DNA of 64,000 nt from Jejuia sp043557195 (lineage in GTDB: Bacteria > Bacteroidota > Bacteroidia > Flavobacteriales > Flavobacteriaceae): the NCBI GenBank assembly GCA_043557195.1, contig CP121314.1, forward strand, positions 992,001 to 1,056,000, in the 5' to 3' direction. Made by a program: the position numbers and the translations under genes. Shown one piece after another: positions 1-7,700 of this stretch (the stretch's first letter is position 1; the number at the start of each line of letters is the position of its first letter). The notes beneath the pieces were generated by a model that saw only the letters and a list, made by a program, of their open reading frames with translations, was not told where the DNA came from and searched no databases.

Positions 1-557
1 TTACAGATTTGCAAAAGGCTTATGAAACTAATGGTAAACAGTTAATCACCGATTTTGAAAAAAATATTACACTTGCCATTATTGATGATGCTTGGAAAAC
101 CCATTTACGTAAAATGGACGAGTTAAAACAATCAGTACAGTTGGCTGTTCATGAGCAAAAAGATCCTTTATTAATCTATAAGTTTGAAGCTTTTGAATTG
201 TTTAAAGCCATGATTGATGAGGTAAATAAAGATGTAATTTCATTCTTATTTAAAGGTGAATTACCTCAGGAAACACAAGATACTATTCAAGAAGCTAGAA
301 CCAGAAAACGTGAAAAAGTGGAAACTTCTAAAGAAGAAATTCCTAATTTAGATGAGCGTTCTGCACAAAGTAGAGCTGCTGGAAACACGCAACGTCAGCA
401 ACAGATAGTTGAAACTATTGTTCGTGATAAACCAAAAATTGGACGTAATGATCGCGTAACGATTAAGCATGTACTTAACGGTGAAAATAAAACCTTAAAA
501 TACAAACAAGCAGAACCTTTAATTGCAAAAGGTGATTGGGTTTTGGTTGAGGATTAA
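1..557 (+). CDS. secA: Preprotein translocase ATPase SecA, C-terminal end (partial)
   Basis: This is the 3' end of secA; the 5' part lies outside the window and the reading frame is open from base 3. SecA is the motor ATPase that pushes unfolded preproteins through SecYEG. The segment DDAWKTHLRKMDELKQSV followed by YKFEAFELF is the conserved helical scaffold/wing region near the end of SecA. The tail ends in a short basic/hydrophobic segment (IGRNDRVTIKHVLNG) and has no Cys-rich zinc-binding SEC-C motif, which fits Bacteroidota SecA as I know it. An unrelated M23 peptidase gene begins 11 bases downstream. Identification is firm; only about 185 residues are visible. Confidence 0.95.
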   Translation, partial: TDLQKAYETNGKQLITDFEKNITLAIIDDAWKTHLRKMDELKQSVQLAVHEQKDPLLIYKFEAFELFKAMIDEVNKDVISFLFKGELPQETQDTIQEARTRKREKVETSKEEIPNLDERSAQSRAAGNTQRQQQIVETIVRDKPKIGRNDRVTIKHVLNGENKTLKYKQAEPLIAKGDWVLVED

Positions 558-568
558 TGTAAAAAGTT

Positions 569-1366
569 TTGAGGAAGTTTGTATTAACATTTCTGACTAT
601 GCTCTCAATAATTGAGGTTTATAGTCAAGAAATCTATTTTTCTAAAATTAAGAGCGATACTGCTACTACCTTTAATTTTGTGAATAAAACCTTCGCTCCC
701 ATTACCCTAAAAATCAAGAAAATTAAAGATTCTGAAATTCAATTTTTAGAAGGAGAAACTTTGTGCAAACCTCAAGACTCCCTTATCAATGTTATAAACG
801 TACCAAAGCGACTATTTGAGAAGGACAGTACTTTTGAAACTTCTGATTATATCATCTTATCTTATACCTTCGGTAAACGCTTAGACAAAGATTCAATAAC
901 AGATTATCTTTATGAACTCCCTTTTCAAAAGAATAAACGTTACAAAATCATGCAAGGATTTAACGGTAAGTTTTCTCATAGCTCTACACAATCTAAATAT
1001 GCCATAGATTTCAAAATACCAATCGGTGATACAATTGTTGCAGCTAGAGAAGGTCATGTTGTAAGAGTCGTATCCCATTTTACAGAAAGAGGTGGAAAAG
1101 ACTTTAGAGGGAAAGAAAATCAGATTATTGTAAAGCACGATGATGGCACATTTGCCTATTATGTGCATCTTGATACCAATGGTACACTATTTAAGGTAAA
1201 TGATTACGTTGAGGCAGGACAACCTATCGGAATTTCAGGTTTTACAGGGTATACAACAAAACCACATCTGCACTTTGTAGTCAGAAATTTTGATACTGCC
1301 ATACCTGTCCAATTTAAAAAGAAGAAAGATATAGGTAGAAAGTCTGGTATTTGGGTTAGGAACTAG
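569..1366 (+). CDS. Secreted M23 family metallopeptidase
   Basis: 265 residues. The TTG start at 569 gives a plausible signal peptide (hydrophobic stretch ending VYSQ at about residue 20); the first ATG, at 599, would destroy it, so TTG is preferred. The C-terminal half is a LytM/M23 zinc peptidase domain with ligands H137 (GKFSHSS), D147 (YAIDF) and the HLH motif at 233-235 (KPHLHF). M23 enzymes cut peptide cross-links in peptidoglycan or act as cell-division or envelope factors. The N-terminal 110 residues resemble no domain I recognise. It directly follows secA (11-base gap) and may share its transcript. Exact substrate cannot be told. Confidence 0.85.
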   Translation: MRKFVLTFLTMLSIIEVYSQEIYFSKIKSDTATTFNFVNKTFAPITLKIKKIKDSEIQFLEGETLCKPQDSLINVINVPKRLFEKDSTFETSDYIILSYTFGKRLDKDSITDYLYELPFQKNKRYKIMQGFNGKFSHSSTQSKYAIDFKIPIGDTIVAAREGHVVRVVSHFTERGGKDFRGKENQIIVKHDDGTFAYYVHLDTNGTLFKVNDYVEAGQPIGISGFTGYTTKPHLHFVVRNFDTAIPVQFKKKKDIGRKSGIWVRN

Positions 1367-1397
1367 CCATCTAACATAGTCTGAACAGAAAATAAAA

Positions 1398-2090
1398 TCA
1401 ACTTTTCAATCCAAACAAAATATCAGGATTAGGACAATTCCCCAAATAAAACACCAACTCTTCTTTAGCACAAACCCCAGGATAATCGCCATAATTCCCT
1501 TGAATATCTCTAACAATCTGAAAATGCAAATGTGGTGGATAATCGCCATTTACACTAGCATCTCCTAAAGTAGCAATTGGTTCACCTTGCTTAAATACGT
1601 CTCCAACATTCAAATCTTCAATAGAACTCAAACTTAAATGTCCGTATAACGTATAAAAAGTAATCTCTTCAAAAGTATGTTCTAAAATTATGGTTGGTCC
1701 ATAATCACCATAATTCGTGTTGTTTTTAAAACTGTGTAGTTTTCCTTCTAGTGGTGCATAAATTGGTGTTTCAGCATCACACCATAAATCTAAACCTAAA
1801 TGAATGTTACGGTTTTTAGAATCACTTACATTAAAATGAACACTTCGATTATAAATAGTACGCACCTCATTATAACCACCATAGGCCACCTGAGCATTAT
1901 GTTCTTCTAAATAAGAGTTAATATATTTTGAAAATTCAAGAGAAGACGAAAGGTCTACATCTTTAAGATTTAAATTACTTTCTGATAAATCTAAAGCAAC
2001 ATAATTCGATTTTGGAATAGAAGCATCTAAAACGTGAAGCGGTTTAAGACTGATGCTTTTAAGGAAAGTAGAAAATTCGCTTGAGGTCAT
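1398..2090 (-). CDS. Stand-alone M23 peptidase-like protein without signal peptide
   Basis: 230 residues with an M23 fold: HLGLD (H97, D101) and PPHLHF (H187, H189) supply the zinc ligands. It lacks an N-terminal signal peptide, so a cytoplasmic location is likely unless it is exported otherwise. The run from GGYNEVRTIY through GPTIILEH, FYTLYGHLSL and PPHLHFQI resembles, from memory, the middle domain of large bacterial proteins that join a phosphotransferase, an M23-like domain and a class III aminotransferase. Here that domain is a gene of its own. A -7 box (TAGCTTTG, bases 2108-2115) lies before it. Function unknown; peptidoglycan cleavage is only one option. Confidence 0.8.
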   Translation of the reverse strand: MTSSEFSTFLKSISLKPLHVLDASIPKSNYVALDLSESNLNLKDVDLSSSLEFSKYINSYLEEHNAQVAYGGYNEVRTIYNRSVHFNVSDSKNRNIHLGLDLWCDAETPIYAPLEGKLHSFKNNTNYGDYGPTIILEHTFEEITFYTLYGHLSLSSIEDLNVGDVFKQGEPIATLGDASVNGDYPPHLHFQIVRDIQGNYGDYPGVCAKEELVFYLGNCPNPDILFGLKS

Positions 2091-2120
2091 TCAACTATAA
2101 ATTTCCTCAAAGCTAAGAAA

Positions 2121-3722
2121 TTACTCTATAATTACTTTGCTGTATTTTGCATTAACAGTAACCGTTTTGTTACTCTCTGTATTACTCATAGAAAAAGAGC
2201 TTACATCCTTTTTATCACTAGTACTGTTAGGGTGTACTAAATAAGAATGAGTGCCTTTATAATGCATGTTATAATTTACGTCTGGCATTACAACATAAGC
2301 CTTATTATTTTGTAAAATGAAGTTTAAATTGGTAAATGTATCTGCCACATTTAAGATTTTTACATCACCAATATTACTGTCAATAATAGCACTACTTATC
2401 ACATCGTTTATTTTAACATTAGACGATGTACAGTTAAGCACCACGTGCTTTACAGTTTTCAATTCCGCTTGCTTTACATGATTTAGGTTTAATTCTCCAA
2501 GATTCCAATTACTCACATAAACCGGTGCATAGGCTGCATTAATGGAAGTATTACTTCCATTAATGCCCTGTGCTTTAAATATTGTATGCGATAAATCTGC
2601 CTGTACATCATCTAAAACTGATGCAAACTCTAATTCACCATGACGTACATCCACCTTAATTTTTGCCTTTTTAGGCATTTTAATTATAATGGTTTTCTTC
2701 ACATGCGAGTGTCTAGTTTTACTTCTTAACTTTTGTACAAGTACAGCTCTCTCCTTAGCTTGTTCAGCACGTTTTTCAGCTAACTCAACACGCTTTTCAA
2801 CAATTTTCTCTCTTGCCTCTGCCCTCTTTTCAGCCAGTTTAGCCCGTTGTTCTGCCATTTTTGCTTTTAATTCTGCCTGTTTTTCTTGTTGTTCAGCAGT
2901 ACGTTCAGCTTGTCGTTCTATTTGGGCAGCTTGTCGCTCCATTTGTGCAGCAAAACGTTCTCCCCAAGCTTCCATTTTTTCTGCATATTTCTCACCCCAT
3001 TCTTCTCCAAACTTTTCACCCCACTTCTCCATATCCTTACCAAACTTCTCACCCCATTCCTTGCCAAACTTCTCGCCCCAGGCTTCCATTTTTTTAGCAT
3101 AATCCTTTCCGTAGGTAGATTCGAATTTTTTAGACCACTTTTCTAAATACTTATCCCCATCTTTTTTATACGCTTCATAATCAAAAGCTACAGCACTAAC
3201 GCCTTCTGGTAGTTCAGGCAACTCTGGCATCTCAGGAAGTTCTGGCATCTCAGGGAGTTCTGGCATTTCAACAACATGCATGTTGTCAAAATTAAAATCG
3301 AAATCAAAGTCCATCTCTGGCAACTCTGCTAACTCATATTTTAAATTTTTCAATGCACGCTTTACTTCATCAGTATATTGGCCACTAGCATCAAAACTGT
3401 AAGTATGGGGCGCGTAAGATCCTCTTGTATTTATGGTTACCAAATCTGTTGAGCCATCTATATCAAGCTTCCAGCCTTTAGCAATTTCGTCTAACTCTTC
3501 TTTAGAAAGCTCATCACTCTCCACGAAAGCCTCAATACTTACTTCACTCTTGTTCCAAGTATCAAATACAATATTACAATGGCTTGTGTTAAGATCTATA
3601 GTAACATTTTTATCAACTTTAAAACTTTGCGATACTTTGGTTACTTTTTCTTGCGCTCCCAATGTTGTTATTGCGAAACAAGCAAGTACCAATACCTTTA
3701 ATTTTATAATTGTTCTGTTCAT
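2121..3722 (-). CDS. Exported DUF4097-like repeat protein of an ECF sigma operon
   Basis: 533 residues, signal peptide ending at LGAQ (about residue 23). The N-terminal domain (25-130) and C-terminal domain (about 340-533) have the short beta-strand pattern of DUF4097-like envelope proteins often encoded with anti-sigma factors. Between them: an acidic stretch (138-147), a PELPEM repeat (153-173), four 19-residue tandem units (193-268; each has W at 4, F at 8, aromatic near 12 and 16), then a highly charged Glu/Lys/Arg/Ala helix (about 260-335) that should form a coiled coil or single alpha helix. It is the last gene of the sigma / anti-sigma operon, so a role in envelope-stress sensing or response is inferred. 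The exact family is not certain. Confidence 0.75.
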   Translation of the reverse strand: MNRTIIKLKVLVLACFAITTLGAQEKVTKVSQSFKVDKNVTIDLNTSHCNIVFDTWNKSEVSIEAFVESDELSKEELDEIAKGWKLDIDGSTDLVTINTRGSYAPHTYSFDASGQYTDEVKRALKNLKYELAELPEMDFDFDFNFDNMHVVEMPELPEMPELPEMPELPELPEGVSAVAFDYEAYKKDGDKYLEKWSKKFESTYGKDYAKKMEAWGEKFGKEWGEKFGKDMEKWGEKFGEEWGEKYAEKMEAWGERFAAQMERQAAQIERQAERTAEQQEKQAELKAKMAEQRAKLAEKRAEAREKIVEKRVELAEKRAEQAKERAVLVQKLRSKTRHSHVKKTIIIKMPKKAKIKVDVRHGELEFASVLDDVQADLSHTIFKAQGINGSNTSINAAYAPVYVSNWNLGELNLNHVKQAELKTVKHVVLNCTSSNVKINDVISSAIIDSNIGDVKILNVADTFTNLNFILQNNKAYVVMPDVNYNMHYKGTHSYLVHPNSTSDKKDVSSFSMSNTESNKTVTVNAKYSKVIIE

Positions 3723-3734
3723 CTTTTGATTTTT

Positions 3735-4316
3735 TTAAATAGATTGTGTTGCCTCAGGTGATTCTTCTGAAGCGTTTAAGGTTTTTAATTGATCTTTTAA
3801 GCGATACAATAGGTTTAAACGAAATCTTAAATTATCTATCAATGCAGTAATGGTTAATTCTGTAGCACCATTTTCAGTAAGTTCTAAAGACAGCTTTTTG
3901 TATTCTTGGTTCAGTTCATTAAGCTGCTCTAAATACCCATCAAAAACAACTTTTGTTTCTGCAGTAGGTTTCATTTTCGACAATTCTAAATTTATACTTG
4001 CCAAATAATAATCTTCCACCTTTTTCAAGTCTGGAGATATTTTACCTAAAGCACCCCCATTAAGTGATTCCTCAGTAGATGCTAATTCAGGATCTGTTTT
4101 AACATCAGGAGTCATAAATTTATAAGCTCCAAAACTCAAACCAATTAACAACACCACGCTAGCCGCTATATTTAGCCAACTAAATTTAGTAGATGTCTTT
4201 TTCTCTTCAGGAAACGCTGCTTCTAATTTTTTAAGAAATCGTGTTTCATGGTTTTTTGGCATTTCCTCATGCGTCATAGTCTCTTTTTTGAATAAATCTC
4301 TAATATCCTGTGCCAT
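3735..4316 (-). CDS. Anti-sigma factor-like membrane protein
   Basis: 193 residues with a single membrane segment (WLNIAASVVLLIGLSFGAYKF, about residues 45-65), a charged N-terminus that would face the cytoplasm, and a mostly helical C-terminal part that would be periplasmic. Its start overlaps the end of the ECF sigma gene by 17 bases, so translation is probably coupled. This order (sigma, then one-pass membrane protein) is typical of sigma/anti-sigma pairs. I see no clear zinc-binding anti-sigma motif (HxxxCxxC), so it is not a classic ZAS protein. The role as inhibitor of the adjacent sigma is inferred from context and topology. Confidence 0.72.
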   Translation of the reverse strand: MAQDIRDLFKKETMTHEEMPKNHETRFLKKLEAAFPEEKKTSTKFSWLNIAASVVLLIGLSFGAYKFMTPDVKTDPELASTEESLNGGALGKISPDLKKVEDYYLASINLELSKMKPTAETKVVFDGYLEQLNELNQEYKKLSLELTENGATELTITALIDNLRFRLNLLYRLKDQLKTLNASEESPEATQSI

Positions 4317-4851
4317 TTTTTTGCGCTTTTAATAATTCTTGTAATTTCACTTTACCTCTAGATAATTGTGTTCTAGATGCTACTTCAGTTATATTTAAAA
4401 TTTCCGATATTTCCTGGTGGTCATACCCTTCAATTAAATATAACATTACTACGTATTGATATTTTTCAGGCAGCTGATTAATCGCCACCGTAACATCGTT
4501 TACCGTAATTGTATCGGCTACCAACCATTTGTCGTTATGTCCCGTATCAACCACTTTAAGGTGCACCTCATCTAACTCTACTAACTGTTGTTTTTTTGAT
4601 TTCAGAAAGTCGATACTTTTATTAACCACAATACGTTTTAACCAAGCTCCAAAAGTCACCTCTGCCTTATATTGGTGAAGTTTCGAAAACGCCTTAATAA
4701 ACGCCTCCTGTACCACATCTTCAGCATCATGCGCATCCTTCAAAAATCGTTTTGCCACAATGTACATACCGTTGCAGTACTGGTTGTACAACTGCATTTG
4801 CGCCTTACGATTGTTCTGTTTACATTGTTCAATAATGTCAACTTGAAACAT
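4300..4851 (-). CDS. ECF-type RNA polymerase sigma factor
   Basis: 183 residues. Region 2 covers about 14-75 (LYNQYCNGMY, DAHDAEDVVQEAFIKAF, FGAWLKRIVVNKSID); region 4 covers about 120-175 (LPEKYQYVVMLYLIEG, HQEISEILNI, SRTQLSRGKVKLQELL). There is no region 3, as expected for ECF (group 4) sigma factors, which redirect RNA polymerase to envelope-stress or uptake genes. It heads an operon with the membrane protein and the repeat-rich exported protein. A good ECF-type promoter lies about 40 bases before the start codon (4888-4915), which suggests autoregulation. Confidence 0.92.
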   Translation of the reverse strand: MFQVDIIEQCKQNNRKAQMQLYNQYCNGMYIVAKRFLKDAHDAEDVVQEAFIKAFSKLHQYKAEVTFGAWLKRIVVNKSIDFLKSKKQQLVELDEVHLKVVDTGHNDKWLVADTITVNDVTVAINQLPEKYQYVVMLYLIEGYDHQEISEILNITEVASRTQLSRGKVKLQELLKAQKNGTGY

Positions 4852-4887
4852 GCTAATACTTTTGGTTTTCTTGATTGGTTCACTTAA

Positions 4888-4915
4888 AAGACGACAAAAA
4901 AAACGAGGTGTTGCA
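4888..4915 (-). promoter_or_regulatory. ECF-type promoter of the sigma operon
   Basis: On the minus strand TGCAAC (4910-4915) is followed after exactly 16 bases by CGTCTT (4888-4893). This is the AAC/CGTC pattern and spacing of ECF sigma promoters, and it has no TAnnTTTG element, so it most likely is read by the sigma factor it precedes. Confidence 0.65.
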
Positions 4916-4948
4916 AAAACTTTAATTTTTTTTTCGAAATTTTTGTTA

Positions 4949-4994
4949 TTTCAAGTGATTTCGATTTTTTTAAATCGGAATTGTATCGAGAAGC
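4949..4994 (+). repeat. Dispersed hairpin repeat family II, copy 1
   Basis: About 46 bases starting TTTCAAGTGATTTCGATT and ending TTGTATCGAGAAGC. A reverse-oriented copy occurs at 50714-50759. The centre folds into a hairpin (GATTTCGATTT / AAATCGGAATT). It directly abuts repeat family I at 4995. Confidence 0.6.
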
Positions 4995-5104
4995 GGGCGT
5001 TTCCCTCCTTAGGTCGGGTCGGGCTATCTGCTAATAGTTTTGGCTCGATGCGCGCCTCGCCAAAAGCTGCCGCTACTATCCCTAACGCGGGTCTGTTTGC
5101 TAAT
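4995..5104 (-). repeat. Dispersed intergenic repeat family I, copy A
   Basis: Read on the minus strand it runs ATTAGCAAACAGA, CCCGCGTTAGGGAT, a variable core, then AGCCCGACCCGACCT, AAGGAGGGAAACGCCCGC. The same blocks occur in order at 51211-51305 and 63355-63460. The ends GCGTT and AACGC are complementary, so the element could fold back on itself. With family II it fills most of the 380-base gap between the sigma gene and the DUF2911 gene; no gene is seen there. Confidence 0.7.
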
Positions 5105-5202
5105 TTCGTTCTAACTCTTAAGTTATTTTCTATTTGTAAACTTATAATACAACAAACCTAAATAAATAACCGTTTCTACTTTACAAATACTTAAGCATCA
5201 AG

Positions 5203-5210
5203 TATCTTTG
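5203..5210 (+). promoter_or_regulatory. -7 promoter element (TATCTTTG) for DUF2911 gene
   Basis: TATCTTTG matches the Bacteroidota -7 consensus TAnnTTTG. It predicts transcription from about 5216 and so rules out the TTG start at 5208 in favour of the ATG at 5232. Confidence 0.6.
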
Positions 5211-5231
5211 TTGTTACAAAACCTCTCATTC

Positions 5232-5786
5232 ATGAATACTTTTTTAAGGCGCATTATTTTAATTTTATTTTTGGCAGCAATCGGTATTTTGGCATATTCA
5301 TATTTTAACGATGGGTTGCAAAAACGAAAAAGTCCCAAGAAAAATGTAGCCTTTAAAGTAGACGATTTAAAGCTGAACGTATTTTACAATCGCCCTTCAA
5401 AAAGAGGAAGAAAAGTATTTGGAGCATTAGTGCCTTATAACGAAGTATGGAGAACTGGCGCTAACGAAGCCACAACGTTCGAGACTAATCAACCACTTAA
5501 AATAGGAAACGGTTATATACAAGCGGGGAAATACACACTTTGGACGGTACCAAACGATACCGCATGGACCGTAATCTTCAACTCCAAACAATACCCTTGG
5601 GGTGTAAACCACGAAACCTTGGAGCCACTTCGCGAACCAGAATTTGATGTAATAAACTACGTTGCTCCTGTTGAAAATCTCGATACAACCGTAGAACAAT
5701 TTACCATAGCTTTTGATAATTCTACCGATAAACTATTCATGACTATGGCTTGGGATGATGTTCGTATTAAAGTGCCGTTACGTTAA
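5232..5786 (+). CDS. DUF2911 domain membrane-anchored protein
   Basis: 184 residues from the ATG at 5232. An N-terminal membrane anchor or signal (FLRRIILILFLAAIGILAYSYF) precedes a DUF2911 domain. Family hallmarks are YNRPSKRGRKVFG, VWRTGANEATTFETN, and the segment around AGKYTLWTVPNDTAWTVIFN. DUF2911 proteins are common in Bacteroidota, beta-rich, exported, and of unknown function. A paralogue is at 51406-51951, and both genes have a family I repeat shortly upstream. An upstream TTG start is excluded by the promoter position. Confidence 0.85.
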   Translation: MNTFLRRIILILFLAAIGILAYSYFNDGLQKRKSPKKNVAFKVDDLKLNVFYNRPSKRGRKVFGALVPYNEVWRTGANEATTFETNQPLKIGNGYIQAGKYTLWTVPNDTAWTVIFNSKQYPWGVNHETLEPLREPEFDVINYVAPVENLDTTVEQFTIAFDNSTDKLFMTMAWDDVRIKVPLR

Positions 5787-5827
5787 TATCTTTTAAAATA
5801 CTATCTTAGAGACTCATTGCTTTAATT

Positions 5828-6910
5828 GTGACAAACAAAAAAAAGACGGCTTTAAAAACTACAGATTGGGTTTCCGATTCGGAGATTATAAATCCGTCGT
5901 ATATATCTAAACTCAAATCCAATCGCAATAAAAAACTGAATGCAGATACATTAGTTAAGGGTATTTTAAACCAAAATATATCAGAGTTAAGTCGTGCCAT
6001 AACACTCATAGAGAGCACGAACCCAAAGCATCAACAACAAGCAAACAACATTTTAAAACAATGCATTCCCCATGCAAATAATTCTATTCGCATTGGTATT
6101 ACTGGAGTTCCAGGTGTTGGAAAAAGTACGTTTATTGAAGCCTTTGGCGAACATTTAACGTCTCAAGGTAAACGGGTTGCTGTATTGGCTATAGACCCAA
6201 GTAGCTCAGTTACAAAAGGCAGTATTTTAGGTGATAAAACCAGAATGGAATCTTTGGTTAAAAACAACAATGCTTATATCCGTCCTTCAGCATCTGGAAG
6301 TTCACTTGGAGGTGTAGCTAGAAAAACTAGAGAAACCATCATACTATGTGAAGCTGCAGGTTTTGATGTCATTTTAATTGAAACTGTGGGTGTTGGTCAA
6401 AGTGAAATAGCGGTACATAGTATGGTAGATTTCTTTTTGCTATTGAAATTGGCTGGTGCAGGCGATGAGTTACAAGGTATAAAACGTGGTATTGTTGAAA
6501 TGGCAGATGCTATAGCCATAAACAAAGCTGATGGAGACAATCAAAAGGCAGCGAAACTAGCAATGGTTGAATTTAATAGAGCACTTCACCTCTATCCTCA
6601 GAAATCTTCTGGATGGATGCCAAAAGTATCGCTGTGTAGTGCCATAGATAACAAAGGTATTGATACCATTTGGAAGCTTATTTCAGAATATATAACGCTA
6701 ACCAAAAACAATAAGCATTTTGATAAGAAGCGAAGTGAGCAAAATAAGTTTTGGCTCATTCGAACTATAGAAAACCAATTAAAGTCTGATTTTTTTAATC
6801 GTTCTGAAATCAAAAAAGCATTAGAGAAACAACTTAGTTTAGTTGAAAATAATGAAACTACGCCTTTTGCTGCTGCGGAGTTTATTTTAAGCCTTAATAA
6901 ATCGCTTTAA
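5828..6910 (+). CDS. meaB: Methylmalonyl-CoA mutase-associated GTPase MeaB
   Basis: 360 residues, GTG start. G3E-family GTPase with Walker A ITGVPGVGKST (about 91-101), VAVLAIDPSSSVTKGSILGD, the ETVGVGQSE switch, and the NKADGD base-recognition motif. MeaB loads or protects the adenosylcobalamin cofactor of methylmalonyl-CoA mutase in propionate/succinate interconversion. The mutase genes are not in this window. The N-terminal 45 basic residues are longer than in E. coli ArgK-type proteins. Its last 24 bases overlap the convergent PAP2 gene. Confidence 0.92.
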   Translation: MTNKKKTALKTTDWVSDSEIINPSYISKLKSNRNKKLNADTLVKGILNQNISELSRAITLIESTNPKHQQQANNILKQCIPHANNSIRIGITGVPGVGKSTFIEAFGEHLTSQGKRVAVLAIDPSSSVTKGSILGDKTRMESLVKNNNAYIRPSASGSSLGGVARKTRETIILCEAAGFDVILIETVGVGQSEIAVHSMVDFFLLLKLAGAGDELQGIKRGIVEMADAIAINKADGDNQKAAKLAMVEFNRALHLYPQKSSGWMPKVSLCSAIDNKGIDTIWKLISEYITLTKNNKHFDKKRSEQNKFWLIRTIENQLKSDFFNRSEIKKALEKQLSLVENNETTPFAAAEFILSLNKSL

Positions 6911-7459
6911 AAGATACTGCGACAACTTATAAAATAGAAACCCAGAAATAGCACCAAACGTTAATCCGCATACAATATCCAAAGGATAGTGCACGCCTAA
7001 ATAAATTCTGCTATAAGCTACTATAAAACTTACTATTATTAATAAGTAAATAAGATTTTTATAATGTTGACGCAAGAGCAATCCTCCAAATATTGCTACA
7101 GCCATAGAGTTTGACGAATGTCCTGAAAAGAAACCATATTTACCGCATCGAACAGCTATAAAACGCATTTGATCAACTATATCGAGATTTCCACAAGGTC
7201 TTGATCTTTCAAAACCTCGCTTAAAAACATTAGTAATTTGGTCTGTAAATGTTATCATTAATGCACAAACAACCATAAGTAACAATACACCTTTCCAACC
7301 AAATTTCTTTTGAAACAAAAAAATCAATAATACGCCTAATATCGAGCCAAATATAAATTTATTGGTAATAGCGAGCCATAAACTATCCCAAGTAGTAGAA
7401 CCCAAATTGTTTAAAAACAAGAATAACTCGGTATCGTATTTTAAAAGCTGATCAATCAT
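6887..7459 (-). CDS. PAP2 family membrane phosphatase
   Basis: 190 residues with about five membrane segments. The three phosphatase motifs are present: KRGFERSRP (KxxxxxxRP), GFFSGHSSN (SGH) and SRIYLGVHYPLDIVCG (SRxxxxxHxxxD). Such enzymes remove phosphate from lipid phosphates, for example undecaprenyl pyrophosphate or phosphatidic acid. Substrate cannot be assigned from sequence. It is 8 bases downstream of a small acidic gene and the MATE pump, so these three may form one transcript. The 3' end overlaps meaB. Confidence 0.88.
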   Translation of the reverse strand: MIDQLLKYDTELFLFLNNLGSTTWDSLWLAITNKFIFGSILGVLLIFLFQKKFGWKGVLLLMVVCALMITFTDQITNVFKRGFERSRPCGNLDIVDQMRFIAVRCGKYGFFSGHSSNSMAVAIFGGLLLRQHYKNLIYLLIIVSFIVAYSRIYLGVHYPLDIVCGLTFGAISGFLFYKLSQYLLKRFIKA

Positions 7460-7467
7460 ATACTTAA

Positions 7468-7695
7468 TTATTCGTCGTATTTAGCTATTTCGTCATCATA
7501 AAAGGCGGTAGCCAATTTTATAGCATTTTCAGTTTCTGTCTCTAATTCATTTTGATCTTCGGCATCAAAATCTTCAAACCATTCTACTTCATCGTTTTCT
7601 AGATTAATTATAAATCTCGGAAATTCGGTATGAATTACAAATATGGCATTCGGGTAATCGGTGTTGTCACCTAATATAAATTTTGGGAGTGTCAT
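7468..7695 (-). CDS. Small acidic conserved hypothetical protein
   Basis: 75 residues, strongly acidic (runs such as EDFDAEDQNELETETE), no signal peptide or membrane segment. Five bases separate it from the MATE gene upstream and eight from the PAP2 gene downstream, indicating co-transcription. I do not recognise a domain; the position and clean start favour a real gene. Confidence 0.65.
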   Translation of the reverse strand: MTLPKFILGDNTDYPNAIFVIHTEFPRFIINLENDEVEWFEDFDAEDQNELETETENAIKLATAFYDDEIAKYDE

Positions 7696-7700
7696 TTGTT

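Noticed and set aside
2689..3146. Several plus-strand open frames of 60-137 codons opposite the repeat-rich protein
   Set aside because: They are mirror images of the Glu/Lys repeat on the minus strand (Ser/Phe/Cys-rich, no family, no promoter).
4850..5161. 103-codon frame across the sigma-gene upstream region
   Set aside because: It runs through two dispersed repeats and the ECF promoter; not protein-like.
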